From Gymnodinialimonas sp. 202GB13-11 (GTDB lineage Bacteria > Pseudomonadota > Alphaproteobacteria > Rhodobacterales > Rhodobacteraceae), in NCBI RefSeq assembly GCF_040932485.1, contig NZ_JBFRBH010000001.1:1798001-1862000 (forward strand): 64,000 nucleotides of DNA. The letters run 5' to 3'. The notes under the pieces are model-generated. The model was not told the origin of the DNA. It did not search any database and was given only the letters and a program-made list of their open reading frames with translations. Position numbers and translations under genes: made by a program. This document shows positions 26,903 through 36,154 of this stretch, in pieces (position 1 is the stretch's first letter; each line of letters opens with the position of its first letter).

Positions 26903-28159
26903 TCAGGCGGATGCAGGACGGTATTCGCGGTAATTGCGTTGGATTTCTATCTGATCTGCGACATAGGCCGCGTCGTGCCAGACACCCCAGATAAAGGTCG
27001 ATCCGCGGCGCGATTGCCAGGGAAGACCAAGATAATAGAGGCCAGGTTCAGGCGAAACGCCACGCTGGTGCAGCGGCGCGCCAGTGGCATCAAACGCATC
27101 AGGAAGATTAATCCAGGAAAAGTCCTGTCGGTAGCCCGTTGCCCAAAGGACCGTTGAAATGCCCGCCTCGGCCAAATCCAGCTCTCGAATGGGATCGGTC
27201 ACGCAGACAGGATCATCGGGCAAAAGATGCGCCTCGGGCTCTTCCGGCAGGTCGAGGCCAAACTTCGCGATATACGCGTCGGCTTGCGCCAACATATCAA
27301 GATAGTTCGCATCACCGGCTGCTAGGTTGTCTCTTAGGTCATCATCCAGCAGCAATCGGCCATCCTGATAACCGGACGCCCGGCCGAGCAAGGTCATGCC
27401 TCGATGGGCCAGCCACCGGAAATCCACAGTTTCGCCGCCGCGGGCGCCGCTGACCGATATCGTAACGTGCTCCGTGCCCGGCGCTTTGGCCGGGATGTCC
27501 CACAGGCCCAACACGCCGAGCCACCAGCAATAATCCCTGCCCCGATAGGCGCGTGGCGGGCGGTCGTGCGGACCAACACAAAGGTAAACCTTGCGCCCTG
27601 CCCGTTGCAGTTCATCGGCGATCTGTCCGCCAGATGACCCCGCACCAACGACAAGCACGGCGCCGTCGGCAAGCTGATCCGGATTGCGGTATGAGGCGGA
27701 ATGCATCTGCACTACCCCGGCACTCTCAGGGATCAGCGATGGGAAAACAGGATGTTGGAACGCGCCGGTCGCGGAAATGACGTTCTCCGCCTGGAACACG
27801 CCCTGCGAGGTTTCAACGACAAAGCCCGAACGCCCTGTCGCACGTTTTAGCAACTTCACATCAACGCCGGTTCTGATTGGCGCACTATGGGTCTGTGCAA
27901 AGGTCTCCAACGCTGTGGCAACCTCTTCTTTGTCGGGGAACGCATCGGGACCAGAGGTTGGAAAGCGCATGCCGGGGAAACAATCATGCCAGGCCGGTCC
28001 ATTTGCGACGAGCGAATCCCAGCGACGCGTGCGCCAGCTTTCCGCCACCCGGTCTTTTTCCAGGACCAAATGCGGGATAGCGTGGCGCGAAAGATGGGCG
28101 CTGGCCGCGATCCCGGCCTGGCCTGCGCCAACTACGAGGGTGTCGATGGATTCGCTCAT
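26903..28159 (-). CDS. Flavin-containing monooxygenase (class B type)
   Basis: 418 residues from MSESIDTLVVGAGQAG at 28159. The FAD-binding GAGQAG is at residues 12-17 and the NADPH-binding loop LVVGAGSSGGQIADEL near residue 180. The ATGYRQDFSW motif near residue 360 is the ATG motif of single-component flavin monooxygenases. Relatives oxygenate soft nucleophiles (N or S) or carbonyls. As the first gene of the catabolic operon it likely performs an early oxidation of the imported substrate. A longer frame to 28246 has no supporting Shine-Dalgarno. Confidence 0.9.
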   Translation of the reverse strand: MSESIDTLVVGAGQAGIAASAHLSRHAIPHLVLEKDRVAESWRTRRWDSLVANGPAWHDCFPGMRFPTSGPDAFPDKEEVATALETFAQTHSAPIRTGVDVKLLKRATGRSGFVVETSQGVFQAENVISATGAFQHPVFPSLIPESAGVVQMHSASYRNPDQLADGAVLVVGAGSSGGQIADELQRAGRKVYLCVGPHDRPPRAYRGRDYCWWLGVLGLWDIPAKAPGTEHVTISVSGARGGETVDFRWLAHRGMTLLGRASGYQDGRLLLDDDLRDNLAAGDANYLDMLAQADAYIAKFGLDLPEEPEAHLLPDDPVCVTDPIRELDLAEAGISTVLWATGYRQDFSWINLPDAFDATGAPLHQRGVSPEPGLYYLGLPWQSRRGSTFIWGVWHDAAYVADQIEIQRNYREYRPASA

Positions 28160-28490
28160 AGGCGCTGCCTCCAAATTTCGGGAGGATTTTGCAGGATCAA
28201 CATGACTGAGAAAGATGTTTTTATCTGGGGTGCCCTTAGGCCTCACCTAACAACAAGAGAAGGCGGCTTGCCCTGCTCATCCTTGGGGCATCGGCACACC
28301 TTTACGCGCACTGGTGAGCGGGGATGCCTGTGGTGCGAATTTACAGCTTTTAGGCTTGCGCTGTAAATTTCCTTACAAAACGATCTTCCGCGGACGCAGT
28401 GTCGTGGATTATGAAAGTTTCGTCCGCCATGGTTTGCGGGAGCTTTTTGTGCGGGAGGATGCGCAATAGCTCGAACCATGGGAGGAATAC
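28160..28490. promoter_or_regulatory. Divergent control region between oxygenase operon and ABC importer operon
   Basis: 331 bp without a gene. It carries the perfect inverted repeat at 28338-28369 and must hold both divergent promoters. A GGGAGGAA Shine-Dalgarno precedes the importer binding-protein ATG at 28491. Confidence 0.7.
28338..28369. promoter_or_regulatory. Candidate LysR-type operator (perfect 10-bp inverted repeat)
   Basis: AATTTACAGC and GCTGTAAATT are exact inverted copies separated by 12 bases. The spacing and the AT-rich outer half resemble LysR binding sites. It is located between the divergent operons and is best assigned to the operon-borne LysR (22587-23489) or the LysR at 33878. 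Confidence 0.75.
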
Positions 28491-29849
28491 ATGAGTTTTT
28501 CGAAAGTCTCGCGTCGCGGGGTCATGAAGGCTGGCGCGGCAACTGGTGTTGCTTTGGCCACGCCAACGCTGTTCACCGGTGCAGTTTGGGCCGATGGCCA
28601 TACCGGTTTCACCAACGCTCCAGGCGAAGGATCGGTCACACTCGGGTTCAACGTGCCCCAGACCGGCGCCTATGCAGATGAGGGTGCGGACGAGCTGCGC
28701 GCCTACCAGCTGGCGGTTCAGCATCTGAACGGCGAAGGCGACGGTGGCATGCTGAACACCTTCTCCGAGCGCAACCTCGACGGCACCGGCATTCTTGGCC
28801 GCCGCGTTGAGTTCGTGACCGGTGATACCCAAACCAACTCTGACGCCGCACGTGCATCTGCACGTTCGATGATCGAACGCGATGGCGCCATCATGATCAC
28901 CGGCGGTTCGTCGTCCGGTGTGGCTGTGGCCGTTCAGGGCCTCTGCCAGGATGCGGGCGTGATCTTCATGGCGGGTCTGACCCACGCCAATGACACGACC
29001 GGTAAGGACCGCCGCGCAAACGGCTTCCGTCACTTCTTCAACACGGAGATGACGGGTCGCGCCCTCGCGCCGATTCTGGAAGGCCTCTATGGTGCTGACC
29101 GTAAAGCCTACCACCTGACCGCCGACTATAACTGGGGCTGGAGCCAGGAGCGGTCGATCCGCGCCTACACCGAAGGCCTCGGCTGGGAGACCGTAAACTC
29201 GGTCCTGACGCCTGTGGGCGCGGGCGACTTCTCGTCCTACCTGACACCGGTTGCAAACTCCGGCGCGGACGTGCTGATCCTGAACCACTACGGTGGCGAC
29301 ATGGTGAACTCGCTCACGCAAGCCGTGCAGTTTGGTCTGCGCGACATGCAGGCAAACGGTGTGGACTTTGCCGTTGTGGTTCCGCTGTTCTCGCGCCTGA
29401 TGGCGCAGGGTGCAGGCTCCGCAATTGCCAACATCCACGGTTCCACCAACTGGCACTGGTCGCTCAGCGACGAAGGCTCGCAGGCTTTCACCCGCTCCTT
29501 CGGCACCGAGTACGGCTTCCCGCCGTCGCAGGCCGCACACACGTGCTACGTGCAAACCCTGCTTTATGCAGACGCCGTACAGCGTGCAGGCAGCTTCAAC
29601 CCCTGTGCGGTTGTCGAAGCCCTCGAAGGGTTCGAGTTCGACGGTCTGGGCAACGGCCCGACCCTCTACCGTGCCGACGACCACCAGTGCTTCAAAGACG
29701 TGCTGGTCGTGCGTGGTAAAGAGAACCCCGAGAACGAGTATGACCTTCTGGAAGTTGTGGAAGTCACGCCGCGTGACGCAGTCACCTACGCGGTTGACCA
29801 CCCTGACTTCGTCGAAGGCCAGCTCGGCTCCTGCAACCCGGGCGCGTAA
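28491..29849 (+). CDS. ABC transporter substrate-binding protein, LivK/AmiC type
   Basis: 452 residues. The N-terminus MSFSKVSRRGVMKAGAAT carries a twin-arginine type signal (SRRGVMK), cleaved near VWADG, so it is a periplasmic protein. The mature part is a type I periplasmic binding fold of the branched-chain amino acid/amide group (VTLGFNVPQTGAYADEGADE at the N-lobe). It delivers substrate to the two permeases downstream. The ligand is unknown and could be an amino acid, amide or betaine-like solute. It is followed by a strong hairpin that may raise its mRNA level over that of the permeases. Confidence 0.93.
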   Translation: MSFSKVSRRGVMKAGAATGVALATPTLFTGAVWADGHTGFTNAPGEGSVTLGFNVPQTGAYADEGADELRAYQLAVQHLNGEGDGGMLNTFSERNLDGTGILGRRVEFVTGDTQTNSDAARASARSMIERDGAIMITGGSSSGVAVAVQGLCQDAGVIFMAGLTHANDTTGKDRRANGFRHFFNTEMTGRALAPILEGLYGADRKAYHLTADYNWGWSQERSIRAYTEGLGWETVNSVLTPVGAGDFSSYLTPVANSGADVLILNHYGGDMVNSLTQAVQFGLRDMQANGVDFAVVVPLFSRLMAQGAGSAIANIHGSTNWHWSLSDEGSQAFTRSFGTEYGFPPSQAAHTCYVQTLLYADAVQRAGSFNPCAVVEALEGFEFDGLGNGPTLYRADDHQCFKDVLVVRGKENPENEYDLLEVVEVTPRDAVTYAVDHPDFVEGQLGSCNPGA

Positions 29850-29872
29850 GCCCAGGGCTATTCACACCATTC

Positions 29873-29900
29873 GATCCGGGCGCCATGCTGCGCCCGGATC
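29873..29900 (+). other. Intercistronic stabilising hairpin
   Basis: GATCCGGGCGC and GCGCCCGGATC form a perfect 11-bp stem with a 6-base loop and no T-tract. Such hairpins after binding-protein genes commonly protect the upstream mRNA or attenuate read-through. Confidence 0.7.
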
Positions 29901-29956
29901 TACCGTGACACTGCGCGCCCCTCGTGCTGCGCAGCTTTTTTGGGGATCCAGGGACA

Positions 29957-30988
29957 ATGGAATCGATCATCCTTCAGTTGCTGAACGGATTGGACAAGGG
30001 TTCAGCCTATGCGCTGATCGCACTTGGCCTGACGCTCATCTTCGGCACGCTCGGTGTTGTGAACTTCGCCCACGGCGCGCTGTTCATGATGGGCGCCTTC
30101 ATCGCAGTGACGCTGAACATGCTGTTTGGCGTCTCGTTTGAAGTCGAAGATCCAACCCGAACGGACTTCCTCGGTAATGTCATGATGGTCGACACGCCAT
30201 ACGTCGTCTATTGGTTCGGAGAGGATTTCGGCAATTGGCTGATTGACTGGTCCGTCCCGATCTCAGTCCTCGTCGCCATCCCTGTCATGGCGTTGATTGG
30301 CGTCGCGATGGAACGCGGCCTGATCCGGTTCTTCTATAAACGCCCCCACGCCGACCAGATCCTTGTGACCTTTGGGCTTGCCATCGTTCTGCAGGAGATC
30401 ATCAAGGCCTTCTACGGCGCCAACCCGATCCCGACCCCTGCCCCCGAAGCCTTCGTTGGTTCGTTCGATGTGGGCCAGCTTCTGGGCTTTGACCCGTTCG
30501 CGGTCATGTATCCGTACTGGCGCCTCGTCTACTTCTTCTTTGCCGCGCTGATCATCGGCCTTGTCTTTGCCTTCCTTCAGTTCACGACCTTCGGAATGGT
30601 CGTGCGCGCCGGTATGGCAGACCGTGAAACCGTAGGCCTTTTGGGCATCGACATCGACAAACGCTTTGTCACCATGTTCGCCATTGCTGCGATCGTCGCA
30701 GGCCTTGCAGGCGTGATGTACACGCCGATCTTGTCGCCCAACTACCATATCGGGATGGACTTCCTTGTCCTCAGCTTCGTGGTGGTCGTGGTCGGCGGCA
30801 TGGGATCCCTGCCCGGCGCGGTCGCCGCAGGCTTCCTTCTGGGCATCCTTCAAAGCTTTGCCTCCATGTCGTGGATCATCGAGTTGATCCCGGGCATCAA
30901 CCAGGTGGTCATCTACCTTGTCGCAATCGTCATTTTGCTGACCCGTCCGCGTGGCCTGATGGGCCGCAAGGGCGTGATGGAGGAATAA
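29957..30988 (+). CDS. Branched-chain-type ABC transporter permease, LivH family
   Basis: 343 residues from the ATG at 29957 (MESIILQLLNGLDKGSAYAL), preceded by AGGGA. It is an inner-membrane protein with about eight hydrophobic helices. GLTLIFGTLGVVNFAHGALFM is the LivH signature and GMGSLPGAVAAGFLLG the conserved loop that contacts the ATPases. A 33-base longer frame from 29924 lies immediately after the hairpin and is less likely. It pairs with the LivM-type permease that starts three bases after its stop codon. Confidence 0.92.
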   Translation: MESIILQLLNGLDKGSAYALIALGLTLIFGTLGVVNFAHGALFMMGAFIAVTLNMLFGVSFEVEDPTRTDFLGNVMMVDTPYVVYWFGEDFGNWLIDWSVPISVLVAIPVMALIGVAMERGLIRFFYKRPHADQILVTFGLAIVLQEIIKAFYGANPIPTPAPEAFVGSFDVGQLLGFDPFAVMYPYWRLVYFFFAALIIGLVFAFLQFTTFGMVVRAGMADRETVGLLGIDIDKRFVTMFAIAAIVAGLAGVMYTPILSPNYHIGMDFLVLSFVVVVVGGMGSLPGAVAAGFLLGILQSFASMSWIIELIPGINQVVIYLVAIVILLTRPRGLMGRKGVMEE

Positions 30989-30991
30989 GAA

Positions 30992-32206
30992 ATGCTGGGT
31001 CTCAACGCAAAAGACGCGCGTCTCTACATCATTGTTCTGGTGATGCTGGTCTTCGCCCCGTTCTTCCTCAACCCCTTCCCCGAAGGCTCGGGTCTGGCGC
31101 AGTTCAATGCGGGCTATCCCGACATGATGCAACGCCTTGTGATCTTCGGCCTCTTCGCGGTGGGCTTTAACATCCTTTTCGGGCTGACGGGCTACCTGTC
31201 GTTCGGCCACGCTGCCTTCTTGGGTGTGGGTTCCTATGCAGGGGTCTGGATGTTCAAACTCCTGACGATGAACGTCATCCCGGCATTGATCGTATCGACC
31301 ATTGCGGCGGGTCTGTTCTCTTTGCTGATCGGGTACATCTCCCTACGGCGTTCGGGCATCTACTTCTCGATCCTGACGCTCGCTTTCGCGCAAATGTGCT
31401 ACAGCCTCGCCTATTCGGTTCTGACGCCCATCACGGGCGGTGAGACCGGCTTGCAATTGGCTTTGGATGATCCGCGCATCATCGGCGTGCAGCAAACGGC
31501 GGAGGGCAATATCCCGGTGCCACACCTGTTCGGCCTGCAGATGAACGCCAACACCACGTTGGAGCTTGGCGCTTGGTCGTTCACCTTCTCTGTCGGTTAC
31601 TATTTCGCTGCCGTCATCTTCGCACTGGCCTTCTACTTCACCATCCGCCTCTTCCGGTCGCCCTTTGGCCTGATGCTTCGCGCGGTGAAATCGAACCAGA
31701 GCCGGATGAGCTATACCGGTCTCAATGCGCGGCCCTATACGCTGGCGGCTTTCGTGATCTCCGGCATGTTCGCAGGTCTCGCAGGCGGTCTGATGGTCTC
31801 CATGGACCCGCTGGCCGGGGCCGAGCGGATGCTTTGGACAGCCTCGGGTGAAGTGGTCCTTATGACGATCCTCGGCGGTGTCGGGACGTTGATCGGCCCC
31901 ATTCTGGGCGCTGGCGTGATCACCTATCTTGAGGCGATCGTTTCCACAATTAACTCGACCATCCTGCACGAATGGTTCGGCGGTTTGCCGGATGGGTTGG
32001 AAAACTTCATGGTGAACATCCTTTACCCCTTCGTAGGCAAAGGCTGGCACCTGACCCTCGGCCTTGTCTTCATGGTCGTGGTGATCTTCCTGCCCGGCGG
32101 CATTGTTGAGGGGGGCCGCAAGATCTTCGGCCTGTTCTCCCGCAAACAGAAAGAACCGGGTGACGTGCCCCCCAACGCAGCAGCCCAACCGGGCCCCGGT
32201 GAGTAA
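30992..32206 (+). CDS. Branched-chain-type ABC transporter permease, LivM family
   Basis: 404 residues with about ten membrane helices. [20 protein letters not shown] is the LivM signature, and the coupling loop [16 protein letters not shown] lies near residue 300. The C-terminus is a short charged cytoplasmic tail ending GPGE. It forms the heterodimeric channel with the preceding gene. It is 12 bp from the first ATPase gene. Confidence 0.92.
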   Translation: MLGLNAKDARLYIIVLVMLVFAPFFLNPFPEGSGLAQFNAGYPDMMQRLVIFGLFAVGFNILFGLTGYLSFGHAAFLGVGSYAGVWMFKLLTMNVIPALIVSTIAAGLFSLLIGYISLRRSGIYFSILTLAFAQMCYSLAYSVLTPITGGETGLQLALDDPRIIGVQQTAEGNIPVPHLFGLQMNANTTLELGAWSFTFSVGYYFAAVIFALAFYFTIRLFRSPFGLMLRAVKSNQSRMSYTGLNARPYTLAAFVISGMFAGLAGGLMVSMDPLAGAERMLWTASGEVVLMTILGGVGTLIGPILGAGVITYLEAIVSTINSTILHEWFGGLPDGLENFMVNILYPFVGKGWHLTLGLVFMVVVIFLPGGIVEGGRKIFGLFSRKQKEPGDVPPNAAAQPGPGE

Positions 32207-32217
32207 GGAGAGGACGG

Positions 32218-32976
32218 ATGGGAATTCTTGAAGTCCAGAACATCAACAAACGCTTCGGCGGCCTTCAGGCCCTGGGAGATGTGAACCTGAGCGTGCAGGA
32301 AGGAAGCTGCCACGCGATCATCGGGCCGAACGGTGCGGGGAAGTCGACGCTGCTCAACGTGCTGGTCGGCAAACTGATCCCAGATACAGGATCGGTGACG
32401 TTTGAGGAGAAGAACGTCCTCGGCCGCAAACCGCACGAGATCAACCAGATGGGCATCAGCCGTGTGTTCCAGACGCCTGAGATCTTTGGGGATCTGACGG
32501 TGATGGAGAATATGCTGATCCCATGCCTCGCGCGGCGTGACGGATCCTACAGCCTGAAAGCCTTTATCAGCATACCGTCCGAGAAGGCGCTGAATACCGA
32601 AGCCGAAGAGATGTTGGACGAAGTCAATATGCTCGAAAAGCGAGACATGCAGGCCAGCTCACTGTCTCGCGGCGATAAGCGGCGCCTGGAAATGGCCATG
32701 TGCTTGGTTCAGCAACCGCGCCTGTTGCTGTTGGATGAGCCGACCGCGGGCATGGCGCGGGCCGATACCAACAACACCATCGAGCTCCTCAAGGAGATCA
32801 AGGACAAGCGCAACATCACCATGGCGATCATCGAGCATGACATGCACGTGGTCTTCTCGCTTGCCGACCGGATCACAGTGCTTGCGCAAGGCACACCGCT
32901 GGTTGAGGACACGCCCGAAAACATCAAAGGCCATCCCAAGGTACGTGAAGCCTATCTTGGCGAAGCACAGGTCTGA
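32218..32976 (+). CDS. Branched-chain-type ABC transporter ATPase, LivG family
   Basis: 252 residues. Walker A is GPNGAGKST (around residues 37-45), Walker B is LLLLDEPTAGM and the signature is SLSRGDKRRLEMAM. The signature reads LSRGD rather than LSGGQ, as in the LivG/UrtD branch of importers. The H-switch His is in IIEHDMHVV. It drives transport by the two permeases together with the next gene. Confidence 0.93.
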   Translation: MGILEVQNINKRFGGLQALGDVNLSVQEGSCHAIIGPNGAGKSTLLNVLVGKLIPDTGSVTFEEKNVLGRKPHEINQMGISRVFQTPEIFGDLTVMENMLIPCLARRDGSYSLKAFISIPSEKALNTEAEEMLDEVNMLEKRDMQASSLSRGDKRRLEMAMCLVQQPRLLLLDEPTAGMARADTNNTIELLKEIKDKRNITMAIIEHDMHVVFSLADRITVLAQGTPLVEDTPENIKGHPKVREAYLGEAQV

Positions 32977-32991
32977 GGAAGGGATACAGAC

Positions 32992-33747
32992 ATGAACGAG
33001 AAGCCGAAGTTCGACAAGTCGACCAACTTTTCCTCTCACGCCCCGGCCTTTCTTTCGGTCTGGGAAATCGACGCCTATTACGACGAAAGCTACATCGTCC
33101 AGCACGTGTCGTTTAACGTGCATGAAGGCGAAATCCTTGCCCTTCTGGGCCGGAATGGCGCCGGCAAAACCTCGACCTTGCGCACCATTGCACGGGTGGA
33201 TGACCCTGAGTTGAGGCACGGTGAGATCTGGCTGGATCACCAGCCCCTGCACAACATGAAAAGCCATCAGGCCGCAGGCGCAGGCATCGGATTGGTGCCC
33301 GAAGACCGCCGCATCATCCCCGGCCTGACGGTCGAGGAAAACTTGAAGCTCGCCCAAATCGCCCCGCCCATCGGCTGGTCGTTTGAGCGCCTGTATGAGC
33401 TGTTCCCCCGCCTCGGCGAACGTCGCAAGCAAGAAGGCGTGACGCTGTCGGGAGGTGAGCAACAGATGCTGGCGATTGCGCGCGCTTTGGCCCGGGACGT
33501 GAAGGTCCTGCTTCTGGATGAGCCTTATGAGGGCCTCGCCCCCGTCATCGTCCAGGAAATCGCCAAGACGCTGGACGTGATCCGCGAACAGGGCATCACC
33601 ACGATCATCGTGGAGCAGAATGCCGTGGCGGCCCTGAACCTCGCCGACCGCGCCGTCATCCTCGATACCGGTAGTGTCGTCTTTGACGGATCAGCCAAGG
33701 AAGTGCTCGACAACAAGGAATTGCGCGAGGAATACCTCGCGATCTGA
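32992..33747 (+). CDS. Branched-chain-type ABC transporter ATPase, LivF family
   Basis: 251 residues. Walker A is LLGRNGAGKTS, the signature LSGGEQQML and Walker B VLLLDEPYEGL; the Q-loop region has the LivF-like GIGLVPEDRRIIPGLTVEENL. The N-terminus carries about 18 residues more than typical LivF, before the first strand. It is the last gene of the importer operon and is followed by a strong Rho-independent terminator. Confidence 0.93.
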   Translation: MNEKPKFDKSTNFSSHAPAFLSVWEIDAYYDESYIVQHVSFNVHEGEILALLGRNGAGKTSTLRTIARVDDPELRHGEIWLDHQPLHNMKSHQAAGAGIGLVPEDRRIIPGLTVEENLKLAQIAPPIGWSFERLYELFPRLGERRKQEGVTLSGGEQQMLAIARALARDVKVLLLDEPYEGLAPVIVQEIAKTLDVIREQGITTIIVEQNAVAALNLADRAVILDTGSVVFDGSAKEVLDNKELREEYLAI

Positions 33748-33769
33748 CCTGCTTCACATCGCGATATCA

Positions 33770-33803
33770 AACGGCCCGCACTCTCACCTGCGGGTCGTTT
33801 TTT
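33770..33803 (+). terminator. Rho-independent terminator of the ABC importer operon
   Basis: AACGGCCCGCA and TGCGGGTCGTT form an 11-bp stem (one G-T) followed by a run of six T residues, 22 bp past the stop codon. Confidence 0.9.
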
Positions 33804-33814
33804 GTTGAAGTCCC

Positions 33815-33853
33815 GCTTACAACCTGCGCGTAGTTTGCCGGCAATTTGTAAGC
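33815..33853. promoter_or_regulatory. Inverted repeat upstream of the LysR gene
   Basis: GCTTACAA (33815-33822) and TTGTAAGC (33846-33853) are exact inverted copies separated by 23 bases and end 24 bases before the regulator start. The TTACA/TGTAA core recalls the 28338 operator. It is likely an autoregulatory or activator site. Confidence 0.5.
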
Positions 33854-33877
33854 CCAACTTTCACACGACGCGCAGAC

Positions 33878-34762
33878 ATGACCATTCGCCTTCTCAAGAC
33901 CTTGGTGGCTGTCGCCGATACCAAAACGTTCAGCGCGGCGGCGGAGGCCGTGCATGTCACCCATGCCGCCGTCAGTCAGCAAATGCGGACGCTGGAAGAC
34001 GATTTGGGCCTGACCTTGTTCGACCGCTCAAAGCGCACCCCGACCCTGACGGCCGCTGGCCAACAGGTGGTCGAACGCGCCCGCCGCCTGATTGCAGATT
34101 ATGACGGGTTGGTAGACGCGGTGCTGTCAGAGGATGGGCTAAGCGGAACCTTCAAACTTGGCGTTCTGCGCACAACCCTGACCGGTCTGACCCCGAAAGC
34201 CATGGCGATCCTGAAAACGCGTTTCCCGGAGGTCGGCCTGCATCTTCGGACCGGCCTGACCAGCGCGCTGCTTGCAGATCTGCAGCGCGGTGATCTGGAC
34301 GCTGCTATCACCTCAAAACCGCACCTGCTTCCCAAGGGTCTCGCCTTCCATGACCTCGCCCATGAACCGTTGGAGCTTATTGCCTCCCCCGATGAACAAC
34401 ATGACGATCCCCTCACCCTGCTCGCAAATCGCCCCTATATCCGGTTCAACCGGAACGCGGTCGTGGGCACGCTGATCGACAATTGGATCGTGTCGCAAGG
34501 CGTGGACGTCCATGAAACAATGGAACTCGACAGTCCGGAGGCCATTACCAGTATGGTGCACGCGAACCTTGGCGTTTCGATCCTGCCACGGCTTGCCGTG
34601 CCACCGGCTGAAGCCGCGCCCGTCAAACGGCTCAGGCTTGGTCCGGATGCCCCGGAACGCGTCGTGGGCCTCGCGCACGCGGTCCCGCCGCTCAAAGCGA
34701 AGGCCATCCAAGAGGTGTTGAGCGCCCTCACCCATGTTATCGGCACCGCCCATGACGCCTGA
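33878..34762 (+). CDS. LysR family transcriptional regulator
   Basis: 294 residues. The N-terminal winged helix is VAVADTKTFSAAAEAVHVTHAAVSQQMRTLE (residues 10-40), followed by the periplasmic-binding-protein-like effector domain beginning GTFKLGVLRTTLTG. Its stop codon overlaps the start of the TauE/SafE permease gene, so the two are translated together and the permease is probably under its control. It may respond to the same ligand family as the neighbouring ABC importer. Confidence 0.92.
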   Translation: MTIRLLKTLVAVADTKTFSAAAEAVHVTHAAVSQQMRTLEDDLGLTLFDRSKRTPTLTAAGQQVVERARRLIADYDGLVDAVLSEDGLSGTFKLGVLRTTLTGLTPKAMAILKTRFPEVGLHLRTGLTSALLADLQRGDLDAAITSKPHLLPKGLAFHDLAHEPLELIASPDEQHDDPLTLLANRPYIRFNRNAVVGTLIDNWIVSQGVDVHETMELDSPEAITSMVHANLGVSILPRLAVPPAEAAPVKRLRLGPDAPERVVGLAHAVPPLKAKAIQEVLSALTHVIGTAHDA

Positions 34763-35492
34763 AACCATCCTGTTCCTCATCGCTGGCGCATGTGCGGGCG
34801 GGTTCATCAACGGGCTGTCAGGTACAGGCACAGCCTTGTTTGCATTGGGCTTCTACCTTGTCGTGCTGGACCCAGTCACTGCCGTGGCCATTGTCGCGCT
34901 GATGTCGGTGGTCGCTGGCATCCAGGGCCTTTGGGTCGTGCGCCACGCCATCCTGGATCATCCCAATCGGCTGCTTCGGTTCGCCTTGCCCGGTCTGGTC
35001 GGCGTGCCCATTGGCGTTTGGCTACTCAGCGGTCTGGACACCAGCGTTTTGCGCCTCGGGGTGGCTGCGTTCCTGATCCTCTACGGCAGCTATTTCGCCT
35101 TTCGTAAAGCCTTGCCCGCCTTCTCGCGCCCTACCCCTGTGCTGGACAGTCTGATCGGTGGCATCGGCGGTCTGCTTGGCGGGGCCGCCGGCATGTCGGG
35201 TGCCCTGCCGTCGATGTGGATGTCGCTGCGCCCATGGACGAAGTTCGAAACCCGCGCCGTTTTGCAACCGTTCAACATGGTAATGCTCGTGACAACAGTG
35301 GTCTTGCTGTACCTGCGAGGCGGCTATGACAGCGCGCTACCGGCACTGGCAATCACAATCCCAGGCGGGTTGCTTGCGGCGCAAGTTGGCATCTTCGTTT
35401 TCAAACGGCTCAGCGACACCGGCTTTCGGCGCATCCTGATCCTGCTTTGCCTTGCCATGGGGATCGGCGTGTTGTTGAGCGAAATCCTCTAG
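34752..35492 (+). CDS. TauE/SafE family membrane permease
   Basis: About 246 residues from the ATG at 34752 (MTPETILFLIAGACAGGFING), with seven to eight hydrophobic segments and the repeated Gly-rich loops GGFINGLSGTGTALFAL and GGIGGLLGGAAGMSGALPSMW of the family. Members are implicated in export or uptake of organosulfur or organic anions such as sulfite and sulfoacetate. The start lies inside the LysR stop region (11-base overlap). The 3' end overlaps the fumarase beta gene on the opposite strand by four bases. Confidence 0.88.
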   Translation: MTPETILFLIAGACAGGFINGLSGTGTALFALGFYLVVLDPVTAVAIVALMSVVAGIQGLWVVRHAILDHPNRLLRFALPGLVGVPIGVWLLSGLDTSVLRLGVAAFLILYGSYFAFRKALPAFSRPTPVLDSLIGGIGGLLGGAAGMSGALPSMWMSLRPWTKFETRAVLQPFNMVMLVTTVVLLYLRGGYDSALPALAITIPGGLLAAQVGIFVFKRLSDTGFRRILILLCLAMGIGVLLSEIL

Positions 35493-36154
35493 ATCACTTC
35501 GTCCGTACGATCATCGCTTTCGCCATAGCGCTTCAACACAGCCGGCTTCGTGCCTTCATACACACGCGCGACATTCTCGGCGATCTTCGCGTTTTCACGC
35601 TCGAACAGGCAGTTCCCGTTCAGGTCTGACGCCACAATAAACGGCCCCATCCTGTTGCACTTGATCACCCACATCGCCTGCGCGAGGCCCAGTTCCTCAT
35701 TCCAATGCACCGCTTCGACATTCTCCACCCCGCGCCCCAAAAGCGCGCCGGTGCCGTAGCCCACGGTGCTCAGATAAACCGCCCCATTGGGCACGAAGTA
35801 TTCCTTGTAATCCTTCGACGACATCCCGCCCTTGCCCACGATCAGCTTCGCGCCGGTCTTCGCCATCCATTCGGGCAGCCATTTGGCAAAGCGGAAGCTG
35901 GCCGTTGCGGTCACGGCCCCCATATCGAACGATCCATCCGGATTGATGCGAGCGGCCGGAGAACAGTGGAAGTTCGCCGCCGATTGCGACGGCAATTCCA
36001 TCGGAATATTCGCCTGCTCCTCCAGCGCGCGCATGTAGACGCCTTCCCGCGCGGTGTACATCAGGCCAGAGAGGTAAACGACGTCGCCAAGGCGAAGCTG
36101 TGCGATGTCTTCATCGGTGGGGGTGGTCGAAAGGACAATCTCGCGCGGGCTCAT
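35489..36154 (-). CDS. Class I fumarase/tartrate dehydratase beta subunit
   Basis: 221 residues from the ATG at 36154 (MSPREIVLSTTPTDEDI). This is the C-terminal swivelling domain of class I (Fe-S) fumarases, encoded separately as in TtdB-type enzymes. LRLGDVVYLSGLMYTARE and LIVGKGGMSSKDY are family signatures and shape the dicarboxylate pocket. The start overlaps the alpha subunit stop by four bases. Possible substrates are fumarate, mesaconate or tartrate. It is the last gene of the six-gene operon. Confidence 0.92.
   Translation of the reverse strand: MSPREIVLSTTPTDEDIAQLRLGDVVYLSGLMYTAREGVYMRALEEQANIPMELPSQSAANFHCSPAARINPDGSFDMGAVTATASFRFAKWLPEWMAKTGAKLIVGKGGMSSKDYKEYFVPNGAVYLSTVGYGTGALLGRGVENVEAVHWNEELGLAQAMWVIKCNRMGPFIVASDLNGNCLFERENAKIAENVARVYEGTKPAVLKRYGESDDRTDEVI

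Noticed and set aside
30263-32188. Minus-strand frames over the two permease genes.
   Set aside because: His/Asp/Gln-rich products typical of the antisense of hydrophobic coding sequence; no start signals or domains.
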